A stretch of 64,000 bases of DNA from Pyrocephalus nanus (GCA_038380795.1 CM076266.1:14978145-15042144); one strand, 5' to 3'. Positions 24,264 to 36,700 are shown, numbered from the stretch's first letter. Numbers and translations are program-made. The notes: generated by a model from the sequence alone, not told the origin.

Positions 24264-25854
24264 ATCTTCTAAATCATTATTAACGTAATCTTTAAAATAG
24301 TAGCTCTTCGTCCACAATAGGTTATAAAAAAAGAAAATAATATCTTCATCAGATATCACAGCTTTCATTTTTTTTTCTATGGTATTAATTGTTCATTAGT
24401 TACTAAGTTCTGTTTACTTTCAATTCTAAGCAGAAACTCATTCTATTACTTTGCTTTTAAGAAAAACTTTTTCACAGAAGTCTGTAAATAAAATAGAGAT
24501 CAATGATACACTGTTCTGAAAGATATTCCAGAAACAGTACTTCAGTATATCATACCTTTGGATTTTGAGGGGCTACTCCACAGAAATATTTTCTTCAACA
24601 TGGATTTTTTCCCAGTGTTGTTTTAAAACTTGGCATTCCAGACTGACATTAATTACCATTGGTACAAAATTTCTACAGTTTATCATGACATGAGGCTTGA
24701 GGAAAATGAATACACTCCCTATTAGAAATGACTGATCTTTTCTGTGGATACTGAAACTGGCTTATAATCCATTGTAGTATTTGATATTATGAAACATTTG
24801 ATATTATTTTAAAATGAAAACTAATATATGGTAAAGGCATAAACACATTAGCACATCAGAATGAGTATTTTGTGTCTCTCCAAGCAGCATGCAACATATC
24901 AAGAATCTTCATATGCTAATTAAGCCACATTTGTGATTCAGAAAGGCAGTACACATACAGAATATAGTTTTGCTTAAGCAACAGTTAAGACTTGTATGAC
25001 TTCAAAAGGAATTATAATAAGGACCATTTGGAGCACTCACCTTCAAATTCACTGTATTTTATAAGTTCTCTAATTGCAAACCACTTCAACTTTAGTAGGT
25101 TCAAAAAGGTGAAGAGTAAGTATGTTTATTTTTAAACTTCAGTTCATGTTGAAATTTTCAATGATTTTTAAATGAAGTATTCTGAAGCACTGGAACAATT
25201 ATTTCAGATACAGAGCTTCCAAGTGGAACACATGACCAAAGGAAAGTATCGTATCATAACGTTCCTTGGTTCTGAAATGACTTTGAGCCAGTCTGCCTGT
25301 TTTATCACTACAAATTTCATTTGCCAAGATGTAGTTACTGTATTCACAAAATTGTGTTTATGTTCAGAATCACTAATTCGAATTCACATTTAGTTTCACG
25401 AAACCTGAGTTCTCAAAGAGTCTCCTGTTACCCACTTTTTCCAGAAAAGGGATATGACACAAAGCTGTGCCGAATGCAGGCTCACAGGATATGGGGGTGT
25501 CCTCACACAGCACAAACAAATAGAAGTTGGGAAGATGGAGACAGCCCTGCATCACAGGATGAAAATGGAGAAGAAGGCAGCCCCAATGCCCAATAATCTT
25601 TGAAGTGGTGCAGGCAGAAGTCCTTTTCTTCCCCACAAGGATCATCTCTGATAGAAGAGATAGTCAGGTGAAGGAAAGGAAAAAAATTTTTTTCCCCTGA
25701 ATGTTGTTTCCCTTCTCTTCTCTCATCTACATATTCTACACCTCCCTTCTTTCTTCTGCACCTTGCCACCCCTCTCCTGCCCAAATCACTTCTCCCTTCA
25801 ATTCTTCCCTTAAATCCCTTATTATCCTATTTCTGTCATACTTTCATTTTGCCT

Positions 25855-26690
25855 TTCATAGAAATACATTTAGATTGGAAAAGACCCTTAAGATCTTTGA
25901 GTCCAACTGTTAACCCAGGACTGTTAACCCAAGTCCACCACTAAACCATGTCCTTAAGTGCTGTGTCTACACATCTTTTAAACACCTTCAGGGATGGTGA
26001 CTCAATCACTGCCCTGGGCAGTCTGTTCCAGTTCTTGACAACCCTGTCAGTGAATAAATTTTTTCCTAATATCCAATCTAAACCTCCCCTGCTGCAACCA
26101 TCCTGTTGTTCATTACTTGGCAAAAGAGATTGATGCACACCTGGGCACTCTGCTGGCTCATGTTCACCTGCTGTCAACCAATACCCCCAGGTCCTCTTCC
26201 TCCAGGCTGCTTTCCAGCTGCTTATCCCCAAACCTGGAGCGCTACATGGGGTTGTTCTGACCCAAGTGCAGGGCCTGGCACTTTGCCTTGTTGAACTTCG
26301 TATCATTGCCCTCAGCCCATTGATCCAGCCTGCCTAGATGCTTTTGCCGTCTTTCTACCCTCCAGCAGATCAACACTCCCATCCAACTTGGTATGTCTAA
26401 GGATGACTGAAGGTGCCCTTGATCTCCTCCTTCATATAATTGACAAAGATTAGTATTAAACAGAACTGGCCCCACTTCTAAGCCCTGGGGAACAACACTA
26501 GTGACCAGCCACCAGCTGGATGTAACTCCATTCACCAACAATCCCTGGGCCCATCCATCTGGATGGTTTTCTACCCAGTGAAAAGCACACCTGGCCAAGC
26601 ATTGAGCAGCCAGTTTCTCCAGAATGATGTCCGATGAAGTCCAGGTAGACACATTCACAGCCTTTCCTTCATCCATGAAGTGGGTTACTG
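25855..26690 (-). mobile_element. CR1 LINE with internal deletion
   Basis: A 5'-truncated CR1 read on the minus strand. From 26690 leftwards it encodes VTHFMDEGKAVNV, VNGVTSSWW and VPQGLEVGPVLFN, all RT palm blocks, then FNKAKCQALHLGQNNPM. The catalytic box normally reading FADD (about 26435-26400) is destroyed by a small deletion and substitutions. Near 26165-26125 the sequence jumps from the 'MSQQSAQV' block straight to the C-terminal region, which implies an internal deletion of several hundred bases. The rest, 26060-25941, reads VVKNWNRLPRAVIESPSLKVF and ends in the normal stop and 3' UTR. The + strand at 25865-25960 is the usual antisense of a CR1 3' UTR. The element is inactive. Confidence 0.9.
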
Positions 26691-26808
26691 AGGGGGGCAA
26701 TCACTGCCCTTGTCCTGCTGGCCACAGTATTTCTTATCCGGGCCAGGATGCCACTGGCCTTCTTGGCCACCTGGGCACTCTGCTGGCTCACGTTCAGCCT
26801 TCTCTGGT
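26691..26808 (-). mobile_element. Short second CR1 fragment abutting the first
   Basis: On the minus strand this encodes RLNVSQQSAQVAKKASGI followed by RIRNTVASRTRAVIAPL, a CR1 ORF2 segment that lies downstream of the RT palm. Here it precedes the RT palm of the neighbouring copy, so the order is not that of a single element. The neighbour also keeps its own version of the SQQSAQ block, so two copies are present. The junction is at about 26690. Confidence 0.75.
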
Positions 26809-26997
26809 CTCCTCTCTGACCCAGTGCTTTCAAATCCCTTAGGTTCACTTTCCATAATAATTCCTCTACTTTCCAGAGGCTCCTTTTTCTAACCTGCCCC
26901 CCGGACACCCCTATCCCAGCGCCCCCAACTGCAGCACGACGACGGTCAGCTTTGGAGCCGGCTGGCAGCGCGGCTGTCCCTGCACCAGCGGCCGGCT

Positions 26998-27014
26998 GGG
27001 AGGGGAGGGGAGGG
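26998..27014 (+). promoter_or_regulatory. G-quadruplex motif with single-base loops
   Basis: The + strand reads GGGAGGGGAGGGGAGGG: four G tracts separated by single A loops, a form known to give very stable parallel quadruplexes in promoters. It also matches MAZ-type GGGAGGG sites. It lies upstream of the putative donor sites inside the CpG island. Confidence 0.8.
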
Positions 27015-27182
27015 CTCCCCAAGCACGGCAGTGCCCGGGAGGAACCGCAGCCCCCTCGCCCCGGGCCAGCGGCGCCCAAGGCCGAGCGCGGCACAGCCCC
27101 CCGGCGGCCCCGCGCCTGCGCCCTCCCGCGGGGGTGACGCGGCGGCCGCGCCGCGGAGGCGGGACCGGCACGGAGGCGCGGT

Positions 27183-27224
27183 GTGAGTTCCTTCCCCCGC
27201 CGTGTAAGTGCCTTCCCCCCGCGG
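27183..27224 (+). other. 21-bp tandem duplication carrying two 5' splice-site consensus sequences
   Basis: Unit 1 (27183-27203) starts GTGAGTTCCTTCCCCC and unit 2 (27204-27224) starts GTAAGTGCCTTCCCCC. Both open with a perfect GTRAGT donor intron consensus. If either is the donor of the first exon, the exon would end at 27182 or 27203, differing by 21 nt. The upstream + strand sequence has no ATG-initiated frame, so the exon would be 5' UTR. Confidence 0.5.
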
Positions 27225-27241
27225 CGGAGGGACCGCGGCCC

Positions 27242-27266
27242 GGGCTGGGGGCGGGCGGCGCCGGGG
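27242..27266 (+). promoter_or_regulatory. Second G-quadruplex motif
   Basis: Four G tracts at 27242-27244, 27247-27251, 27253-27255 and 27263-27266, with loops of 2, 1 and 7 bases. It overlaps a GC box and lies just downstream of the duplicated donor sites, so it would be at the start of the inferred first intron. Confidence 0.7.
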
Positions 27267-27576
27267 CGCGGCTGCCCCCGCTCTGTGTCCCGCCCGCGGG
27301 GCCGGCGAGCAGGAGGCGGCGGGACAGTGGCTGCCTGTGGGGCGGGCGCCTTTTCCCCGGAGGGTTCCTCCCCTACGAGGCCCTGCACTCGCCCCGCCGA
27401 GGCAGAGTGGGTCCCGCAGCTCAGCCGAGGCTCCGGGCGGCGGGAGGGGCTCGGCGGTGTCCCCCAGGCCGCCGAGGTGCGTGCGGGGCCCGCCCAGCTC
27501 CCGTCCCGGGGCGCGGGAGCGGCGCTGCCGGGCCTGCGGCTCGGACGGGGCGGCCGTGGGAGCTCGGGGCCAGCGC

Positions 27577-27749
27577 GGGCACACGAGCCCTGTCCCGGCG
27601 GGTGTCACAGCCCTGCTCCGGGTGATGTCACTGCCCAGTTTTGGGGGTTCTCACAGCCCTGCCCTATGGCGGTGTCACAGCACTGCCCCGGGTAGTGCCA
27701 GCCCGGCCCCAGGCGTTGTCACTCCTGCGATAGGGTGTGACTGCAATTA
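27577..27749 (+). repeat. Degenerate GC-rich minisatellite, about eight 21-25 bp units
   Basis: Units begin near 27577, 27600, 27621, 27643, 27668, 27691, 27712 and 27733 and follow the pattern ggtgtcacagccctgccccg with substitutions and small indels. The array forms the right edge of the CpG island. All frames across it are incidental. Confidence 0.75.
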
Positions 27750-30700
27750 CCACTTCTGACGTTACAATAAAGACCTGCAGAAGGGCTGCATATTCCAGGT
27801 TCCTACAAATCTCGACAGTTACTTGTCCAGCGCACGCTTTTTTTAGCAGTGGCCATAAAGCGTGTCATCTCTGAGGGGGGGCCGTAGGTTCCTCCTGGTT
27901 CTGTGGCAGCGTTTGGCTCCTGTGCAGCCCCAGCGTGAGTCAGAGCTGTGTGCTGAGCTCTCGACTCAGAGACCTGAGCGATGTTTCATAACCTTGCTGC
28001 TGCTTCCATAAAAGTACAAATACGATGTGCAGTCCTCCCAGGCTCCTCACGGTTTGGGAGGAACTGAGAGCCGAAGGGTTTTTATCCTGTGGTTGCAGAA
28101 ATGGGTGCAGTAAATGGGTGTTAGTGTTTGTGTATAACTGGGGCTGAGGCCTGCCAGCTTATGAATCCATTAGAATTTTTTTGTATTGCTAATGGCATAA
28201 GGAACATATCCCAGGTTCCAAGTGATCTGATGTGTCTGGCATAGATAGCATAAGGAGGGAAGCACTTGAAAGCAGCGTTAAGAGAGTTTTGGAAAGACTG
28301 TGGTAATGTCTGCAGTGTGGCAGATTTGAAACAATGTGAAAGATTGGGTTGTTTAAATTTATTTTGCCCCGAAGTCATGCTTTATTAAAATATTTACCTA
28401 GTTCTATGCCTGAATTAAAATTAACATGATACATCCTGTGCTCAATTCCTTCCTTCTTCTTCAAGTTAACTCTTATCTTGTTGAAACTGTTTAATGTGTA
28501 TTGAAGTATCAGTCAACAGTCTAGCCCTTAAATGCTATATAGTTAAACTGATTAGAGTCTTGAATTTGCTTGTACATATTTATTTGAATCTGTAATATAC
28601 CATTAAAAGTGATCTTTCCTGCTATTCATTAATAAAAAGGAAAGAGGAGGATAACAGGATAAATGCACAGTTCCCTTGGATCACAGTAGTTTGTATGCAG
28701 TTTTTTCTGCCCACAGAGCTATTCAGCAACCAAAATACTAAGCTGTTTTTTGTTTTGTTTTGGGTTTATTTTTATAACCTTATCGTAGCTTGTTATTTTT
28801 AGTACTAGTTTAAGTTAATCTTTTTAGAAGCTGTTTTTATGCAAAGCAAAATATATGTATTTTGGGGATGAGTGCATATTTTTTTCTGCTTCAGGAGCAA
28901 GATGAATTGGATTCTTTCAAGCTTACAGTTTGTCAAAAGTCAGAAAGGAAAAGGAAGGAAAAAAGCTTATGACAATTATATGTTTTAAATATTTTTTGTA
29001 ATGATCTAATGTTCCTAGCATTTAATTACAAAATATTCTTGGGTAATGATAACTGGAGGATCAGAAGAAAACCAGCACTATTTTAGAGTTCAAATGTTTT
29101 TAGCTTTTGGGCAGACTGTTAAAGAAATAGATTGTGGAGTTACTAAAATTTTGTAATTAAAATATATTTCCAAGCATTTAATGAAGGAAAAACTGGTTTC
29201 CTACGTTTCCTATGTGTCATCTGGGAAAATATCAGAACTAGTAATGACAGTAACAGCATATTGTGAGATATTTCTGACTTTCTCATATGGAACCTTAGAT
29301 ACATGTAGTGACTCTCATACATGCATGTTTTTGATGTACAGGCCCAAGGATTGTGTTGTGTTAGATGGAAGGAGTGTTCTTCATTGGTGACTTGAGCTGT
29401 TTCGAAGATTTGTATGTGCAGAGGTAATACATTATTTATAGAAGTGGTTTAATGCTTGAAATGTCTATGAAACTGGTGATGGTTTTATGTATTTATTTGC
29501 ACCTAATGAGGCAGTGTTGTCAGGTCAAAGTGAAATGGCCAAATGTTGAACATGGAGCTTTGATCTGAAGTTAACTGAAAATATTACTGCAGTTACAATT
29601 ATAGAAACTTAAAAGTTTTAGAAGTACATAGTAAAATCAGAAATGTGTGCACTTCATCAGTTATTTTAGCAATGTTTATTCAAATATTTATTATTGCAAT
29701 TTCTAATATGAAGTACTGTAATGTACTCAGAGGATTTACTGTTGTATTGAATGTACATATGTTTTAGTAGAATTCTTGTTTATATACCACTTTCTAAGAT
29801 GTTTTCTGTTTTATTTAATGTGATTTTCTGTCCTTTGCCATACACATTTCCTGAGATACTGGAACTTTCTGTTGTTGTTTTCCTTTTTTATTTCCTTGAA
29901 ATAGGAATTAAGATGGATGAAATGTTTCATTGGCTGTAGGAGCAGCAGGATGCATAAGGTGGGTATGCTGAAAGATTACAGTTAATGTCCTTTTAGAGAA
30001 CTTCAATTTTTGATTCTGTGTCTATCTGAACACAAAGGTGGTTTTTGTCTTTGTGCTTGAATTGCCATTTGTTTGTTAATTTTAAATTCTTTAGCATCAC
30101 TGAGGGTGTACTCCATTGGGTTTGTCCTCCAATGAAATTTGTTTTCAAAATTTCCATATTAGTGGTTCAGCAGCAGGAAAAGATGTTTTGATCCTCATCT
30201 GCAATCAAGACATTGTCTTTATTTGATTAGACTTAGTGCTTCATGTTGTCATTATAATTTGCTTACAGAGATCCAGAACATGCTTTTACTTAAAAAGATT
30301 TTTTAAACAAAAATTTAAAACATGAACATATATTTTTACAGGACAAACATTGGCAAATAAAGAACAGTGATGCTTGAGTAATAGTTAAGCCCTTTCTCAT
30401 GAAGTTTATTTGCATGTTCTTGTTATCAAAGTTGAATGAATTGCAGACTTCTTCACAATGTAACCATTAAAAAATAATACATAATATAGATTTTTTTTCT
30501 TTTTTCTTTTTTTTTTTTTTAGTTTTGGAAATAAAAATTTGTGGGTTCTTTTATTTCATTCTTTCTTTTGCCGGTGAAATAAAGAGATTCTTACTGTCAG
30601 CTTAAAATGGCATTTGGAGAATGCTGTAGTCTTTATATTGTTTTTGGCCTGTATTACTGTTGGTCTTGTCACCTTTCATGAAAACACAGAACAGCTGGGT

Positions 30701-33700
30701 AGAAACCATGCTATTCTTCGTGTGATATTTCTTAATTAAGTGTGTCTTTGACTTACTATATTATAGTACTGTATTTGCAGGTATGGGTTGGTCTTTTATA
30801 AGCTGATTAAACATAGTGTAAGTAATAGTCAAGCATTACTTTTTTTAAAGGACTGATTTCATGGGTATTTATAGCGTAATTAAATGTTGTAGGAAGTGTT
30901 ATCATGGTTTGTGTAGCAATATGTTGTAATCTGATAATTCTTCCTAATTAATATCAAGAATGTAATCAAAACACCATAAACCTAACTGTGGTAGAACTGT
31001 ACCGTGTATTGAACAAGTGAATGAAAGTGCATAAATTAAGGAGAGACTATCCTTGGTTTGTCACTTGAGTCTTTTACCATTTTAGGAAAGAGTCATTTCC
31101 TCACTAAACGGCAAAGTATTCCCTTTATTGTTGGTTTTTCTTCCATCTTTTTGAAGGCCATGCAGTACTGAAAGCCTTGCCTGAAGGGAGGCTGGCTGGT
31201 GTCCTGATGCCAACAAGCTTAGTAGGGAGCAGTCAGTGTATCTAGAACTGTTGCACAAGTGGAAAGGAAAGAATGTAATAACTAGCTCCTTGCATCTTTC
31301 AGAATTGTGATGCCTTGTGGTCACTTTGTGGATAAATATTTTTTTTTCCTGCAGAGTGCTGAGGGTTTGTTTTTTTTTTGGGGGGATCATATAAAGATTA
31401 AAGTGACTTTTACTTTTAGAGGCTGATAAAAGATATTAATTTGTGCGTATGTGTAGTGTCGTTTCAGTCTGTGGCACAGCTCTTCATTGTTTTTCAGAAA
31501 ATCTAAGCCCGAGATTGTTGGTTTAGAAAAAGTATCATGTTTAATGCCAAGAAGTCATGTGATGAGGTGAGCTTTGAAGCAGCACTGTCTCAGCCTTGCT
31601 GAAGAGCCTCTGTCACAGCAAGTCACTGGGGAGGCGGGAGTGTTCTTTGGCTCACTTGGGTATTTGCCAGGAGGAGCAGGTGCAAAAGAGATGGAAAAAA
31701 CAGCTTGGGAAATTTGTTTGATAGGTAAGGGAGTTGTGAGGGAAAGAAACTACTTCTGCCAGACTTACTAGGAGAATTTTTGCTCTTTGGTTGAGTTTGG
31801 GTTGCAGATCAGTCAGAGCAATGTTTCCACGCTCAGTCTTCCTCTTGAAGCACTATGGTACCAGTAAATGAACATTGAAATGTCTGTAGGAAGTATTTAA
31901 TGTGACTCAAATGTAATGTAATATAAATGTGACTCAAAAGCAGAAACCAAACAACAACAAAAAAAACCCCTTAAAGGTGTGTTTTTTACTTTTTGGTGCA
32001 TTATTCAACTGCTGTAAGGGACAATTGCAAGGGGCTCTATCTGTTCTTCGAAGGATCTTTCCCGAAGGCCAACTCTCTGAAAAGATCACAGTGACAAATT
32101 ACAGCTTAGACCGTTGTAATTTCTGTTGTGCCTGTGCTTCTTTGCCACTTTGCTTTTCTTACAGATATGTTTATGGTTATTTTGGATGAACCATAGAAAA
32201 TAAGGATATTCTTGTTACTCATTTTTGTAGTTTTGAGCACACTTCAGTCTTCTGTTGAATGATGCAGAACTTAATTTTGGTGGGTTTTTTGACCATCCTT
32301 GACTGGTTAGCCTCCCTAAGTGAGGTTATAGTCTGCCAATTGTTCGTGAGTATGTGTAATCTCAGATATATATCAGTCCCCTATCTCAAAGAAGTAGTGC
32401 TACATACACCAAAATATGAGCTGCTGACAATTCCTGCTTTTGGTCAGCTCAATAAAGGTGGAGCTGCTGGTGAAGAAATAAGGTAGATCCATGATTTTAG
32501 GAAGCAAGACTGTAAAGTTGAAATATCCAACTTCAACTTCTAATTATATACATTATCCTAAAGGTAAAACTGTATGAACCCCCAGGATACTGTAAGAGAA
32601 TCAGAAATGATCAGTCTGTGGAAACCTGCATAGTTTTGTTGTGTATGTAAGCATGACCTGGGTATGATGAATCAAGAACTAAGAAGTTACTGGCCTACTA
32701 GTAAAATGTCCTACATTAATAATATGGATATTCAGGGGGTTGTAGTGCTTTTGTCATCAACAGATTTTAAGGCTTTACTGAAGAAGGAACGTAAATTGGT
32801 ATTGGATTTAGAAAGAAGGAACTGTTCTGTATTACGGGACTCAAACAGAGACCACCCAAATGCCTTCAGCTGCTTTTTGTTATTTTCACAAATAGTTTGT
32901 TCTTTTAGCAGAGTGTTTAAGAACAGAGAGTTGAATCAATCGCTCTACTATGTTTTTCCCTAAATGGCAATATTAAGTAAACTTTACAATGCTGTTTGGC
33001 ATCAAGAAATAAAGTCTTAGGCTTTAGATTCTCTTGGTTTTTTAGCTTCCAGAGAAAAGTAATTTCCAGAGAAAAGAGATAGACTGTTGTGATTTCAAAT
33101 TTTTCTATGCACCATGTTCTTGGAAACCTATTTCTGGTTTTGGCTGGATATGTACGTCCTAAGGGCCAATATAGTATGTTACATTTTATGGTATCTTAAT
33201 AAGTTGATTCAGAGATGTTATATGTTTTCTGTAGTTCTGGTAGAGTAAGCAGGATGTAGAATGTTCTTGTCTTCCATATATTATGAGTTATCTTTTTTAC
33301 AGTCTTAATTTTTGAAAGGGCAGGTCTGCTGTATTACTTTACTAACTTGCTCTTGTGCCAGACGTATTTGGTGCCTCATTGAATGCCTACAGCTGAAAAG
33401 TCATGGTTAGTTACCTTTGCTTAGTGTGTGTTTATGTTCTCCTGTAAACCAGTGATTTTCTTTTTGGGAAGGTATCGTGATTGGCATATGACAATGATTT
33501 GCAGGCTTTAATGCATGAGATACAAAGAAGAAATTAAGCTGAAGAACAAAAAAGCAAAGACTGCCTGGCCCCAAATGATGTCTTGACTTTGTTTTTATAA
33601 AGAGAAATTGAGAAAAAAAATTGTTTACCCTTTGAAAGGCAGTGAATAGGGAGAAGGATAACACAAGTACACAGAATGATGAATGGTTTGAAAGAAGTAA

Positions 33701-36700
33701 TTCAAAAGCTTTTGTTTGGTTGGCTCATGTTATAAGAGTAAGGGGGCATTCTATGAAATTAGGGTGCAAACTGGGATAGACACTTGAGAAAGGATATATT
33801 TCTTAATAAATTGATAAGACAGTGAGTTCTGCAGTCTAGGGATAATTTTAATTTAGGAAAATTGTAAAAGAAATTGGATAAGTTAGAGCACAAGAATATT
33901 TACACGGGCTCAGGTTACCTTTTCTCCTGAAAGAATATAATCCCTCAGCTTTTTCTTAGTTGCAAGATTATTTCTATCATGATTTTTAATAAAGCTCACC
34001 TAAAAACTATATATTGATGGTGGGAATAAAGGAATTAAGTCTATCCCTAGTTTATTTACAGGAGAAAAGGTTATGATGTCTCACTAATTTGTTTTCTCTC
34101 TTTCCCTGTGTTAGGTTATATCCAGGTGAAATACCCACTAGGAACTATGTCTAGCTCCCTTGGTAGTATCCACTGATTTACTTTGTTTTTGTAGTAGATG
34201 GGGACACTGAAGAAGAGGTTTTGGGGATTAACATCAGGATCCTTGTTAACTTGGAAAGAACTTATATAGGGCAGCTGCTTTTGTGACTTGCCACTAGTGA
34301 GACACTGTTCTGTTCAGCTTTCATTTTTCTGTTCAGTTTGACTTTTCTGTTGCCTGGGCTCACGCATTAGGTAGGTGTTCCTGCAGTCATTTAATCCAAA
34401 TCAGTACACAAGTTTGCTCTGTACCTAGAGTGATGGAATATTTAGGGAGGGTGAGATGAGCTAACGCTGGCCTTCTGTGTCACCCAGCCAACTCCCAGCA
34501 AGTATGTAAAAAGTCATAAAAATAGCAGTGGGGGTATCTTAATTAAATGAGCATGCTTGTCGCTCTGCCAGCCTTTTCTCTTGGCATGGTTCAGGTCCTA
34601 GAAACTGTTTGCTTTCAGTCTCTATCAAACTCAATTATAAAACTCTATGATAAAAACATCAAAAGCAGTGTTCAGCAGGAAAAGACTACAGAATCAGCTT
34701 TTGCACATTCCCACTGAAATGCCCTTTTCTCTCCATTTAATGGAGGCTGCAGTTTTTACTCTTGGTGTGTTTAGCAGCAGATTGACTTAAATTTGTTGTA
34801 TTTGGCTCTAGAGCAGCAAAGAGCAGATGTCAGGGAGGTGCCGTGACAGGAATAAAAAAGTTCAGAAGGCTTGTGGGAATTTGGTGGTGAGGGGGAAGTC
34901 TTCCTCCTAGTTTTTCCATGCTAGAATCCATATTATAACATTTAGAGCTGGCATTCAGTTCAAAACTTGCTGTGCTCTAAGGGTTGCTGCACTGACGCAG
35001 ACATTCTTTCCCACAGTTCAAATTATGGAAACAGTGTTTATTTATAAAATAAAATATGCCTGTGAAATTATAATTGATACCTTAATTATGGAGAACTTGC
35101 CTGAAAGATGGTAACTTAGCGAGCTGTGGGACATCTTCCTGGCTTAGAATAGCCACGATTTACACTGGAACGTTTTCTCTGTATGAATCTTAGAAATGGA
35201 ATTCCCATGTCAGGGCAGAAAATCTTCAGTAACTGAGAGGTACTCTGTCAGGGATGATAAGCCTAAAATAATGGTCAACTTTTATACATTATTTAGGCTT
35301 GGAACATCTCAAAAGTAAGCTGTGCTGTTTGGGGATTGTCACTATTTGAAAAATATACTTTTAAGAGCCACCACTATGTTATGCCAGTCTTTACGTAAGC
35401 AGGTGGTGCCTGATGTATGTGGGATCCTGGAGAAATATTTTATTTTGGATTATTTCTTTTCACTTTTGTAATAAGCAGAATGCTCCAAAAGTCAGTGGAG
35501 GCTTTTTTATTTTTATTTTTAAATCTTATCTTTGCTTTGATTAAGGGGCCATTTCTGAAACACCTGGTGTAGTTTGTTAGTTAGTAGAATTATTATCTTT
35601 CTGACATCTTTTTTATTCATCATCTACTTGCACTACAAGAGTATATGTTGCCACAGTATAGTTTATAGAAATGGAAATATTATGTAATTTACATCATATT
35701 TACATTTATGTAATTTTGATTGCAGGTTGCTGTATTTGAAAATTGTGCCAGTTATAATTTTCTGGGGAGATGGGATTTGAAATAGAAGGAATGTATGCTA
35801 TTGTGCACTTCATAGGAATATAAAGTCTGCCTTTTTTTTAAAGAAGCAATTAGTATAATGGTGTGAATTGACAAAAGCATCATATACCGTGCAAGGTATG
35901 TAATGTACGTGCTTTGTTCTTCTCTTACAAAGTAGGAGTGGAGTGTGCTATTCAGATTTGAGAACAAATCTTCCATCTCTTGTGCTAATGAACAGTGTAA
36001 AGGCACTGCTAAAAGAAAACAGAACCAACTAGCTTCCCTGTTGGCTGAAGCATGTTGAGTTCTTGGTTAGGTAGCTAATTTCAGTGACTTTAAAGTGACA
36101 AGACTGGAAATAATTGTGGCCAGAGCTGCTCCAAGAGTGAAACCTTTCTGATTTCCTAAATGTAAAGGAAGCCAGGTTTGATCAACAGCTGCTGGGAGGG
36201 TTATTCAGACAATGAATTAGTCCAATCCAGTGCAGGTTTTCTACCTCTGACCAGTTTAGGGCATCTTCTTCTGTTTAAGGTGAGATGCTGAAACTGTGAG
36301 AGTTGACAGAGAATAATCATGCTTGCTTTCTTGGAGGATATTTACAAAGAAGAATTTCAGGTTTTCTTTAGTGGCCTCCCTCTCTCCAGTACTTGCCTGT
36401 GGCAAGTTACCTGATAATTCAGTCTTTGGCAATTATCTTTAGAAAGCTGCTCTGTATTGGTAAGGAGAAAATATTTAGTATATATCCTTGCAGCGAGGAA
36501 GACACTGGGTGGGAATATTAACACATATGTTAAATGTTAAGACTGACTGTAGAGTTCCCCAAAAGAGGAAGTTTTAAATTTCTTTTGAATTCTAGTCATA
36601 CAGTCAAATAACTGTACTTAGAAGCTTAATAATTTTCAAAGCTAGTATCTTTGGAATTTATTTTTTCATTATAAAGTGGTTTCACAGGCCCAGAATGACA

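Larger units (their letters stand above)
17011..25854. other. Non-coding stretch, 8.8 kb
   Basis: No recognisable gene, RNA gene or interspersed repeat. The longest open frame (21705-22160, 151 codons) starts at TTG and is rich in Phe and Leu, with no domain. Small internal duplications are listed separately (19060-19129, 24215-24263, 24077-24105). From about 25690 to 25855 the + strand is very C+T-rich, approaching the CpG island. Confidence 0.5.
26897..27735. promoter_or_regulatory. CpG island, probable promoter and 5' non-coding exon
   Basis: A dense CpG island of about 840 bp in an otherwise AT-rich window. It contains several GC boxes of the Sp1 type (for example ggggcgggc at 27248-27256 and 27339-27347), an NRF1-like GCGCCTGCGC at 27112-27121, a CRE half-site TGACG at 27135-27139 and a NotI site at 27142-27149. 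It has no obvious TATA box. Two consensus 5' splice sites at 27183 and 27204 point rightward, and base skew changes sign here (G over C to the right). I infer a housekeeping-type promoter with a non-coding first exon read to the right. A divergent transcript to the left is possible but not supported. Long open frames across the island on both strands reflect the lack of stop codons in GC-rich DNA; one of them also runs into the CR1 fragment. Confidence 0.8.

Noticed and set aside
26669..27388. 239-codon minus-strand open frame through the CpG island
   Set aside because: GC-rich DNA is poor in stop codons, other frames on both strands are equally open, the composition is low-complexity (Ala, Arg, Gly, Pro), and its end is simply the CR1 fragment.
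27134..27759. Three overlapping + strand open frames of 163-183 codons in the CpG island
   Set aside because: All three + strand frames are open at once, which is a composition effect. The last part only translates the minisatellite.
28895..28988. Good acceptor followed by a 28-codon ATG frame (ATG at 28902)
   Set aside because: No donor follows and the frame ends in intron-like AT-rich sequence.
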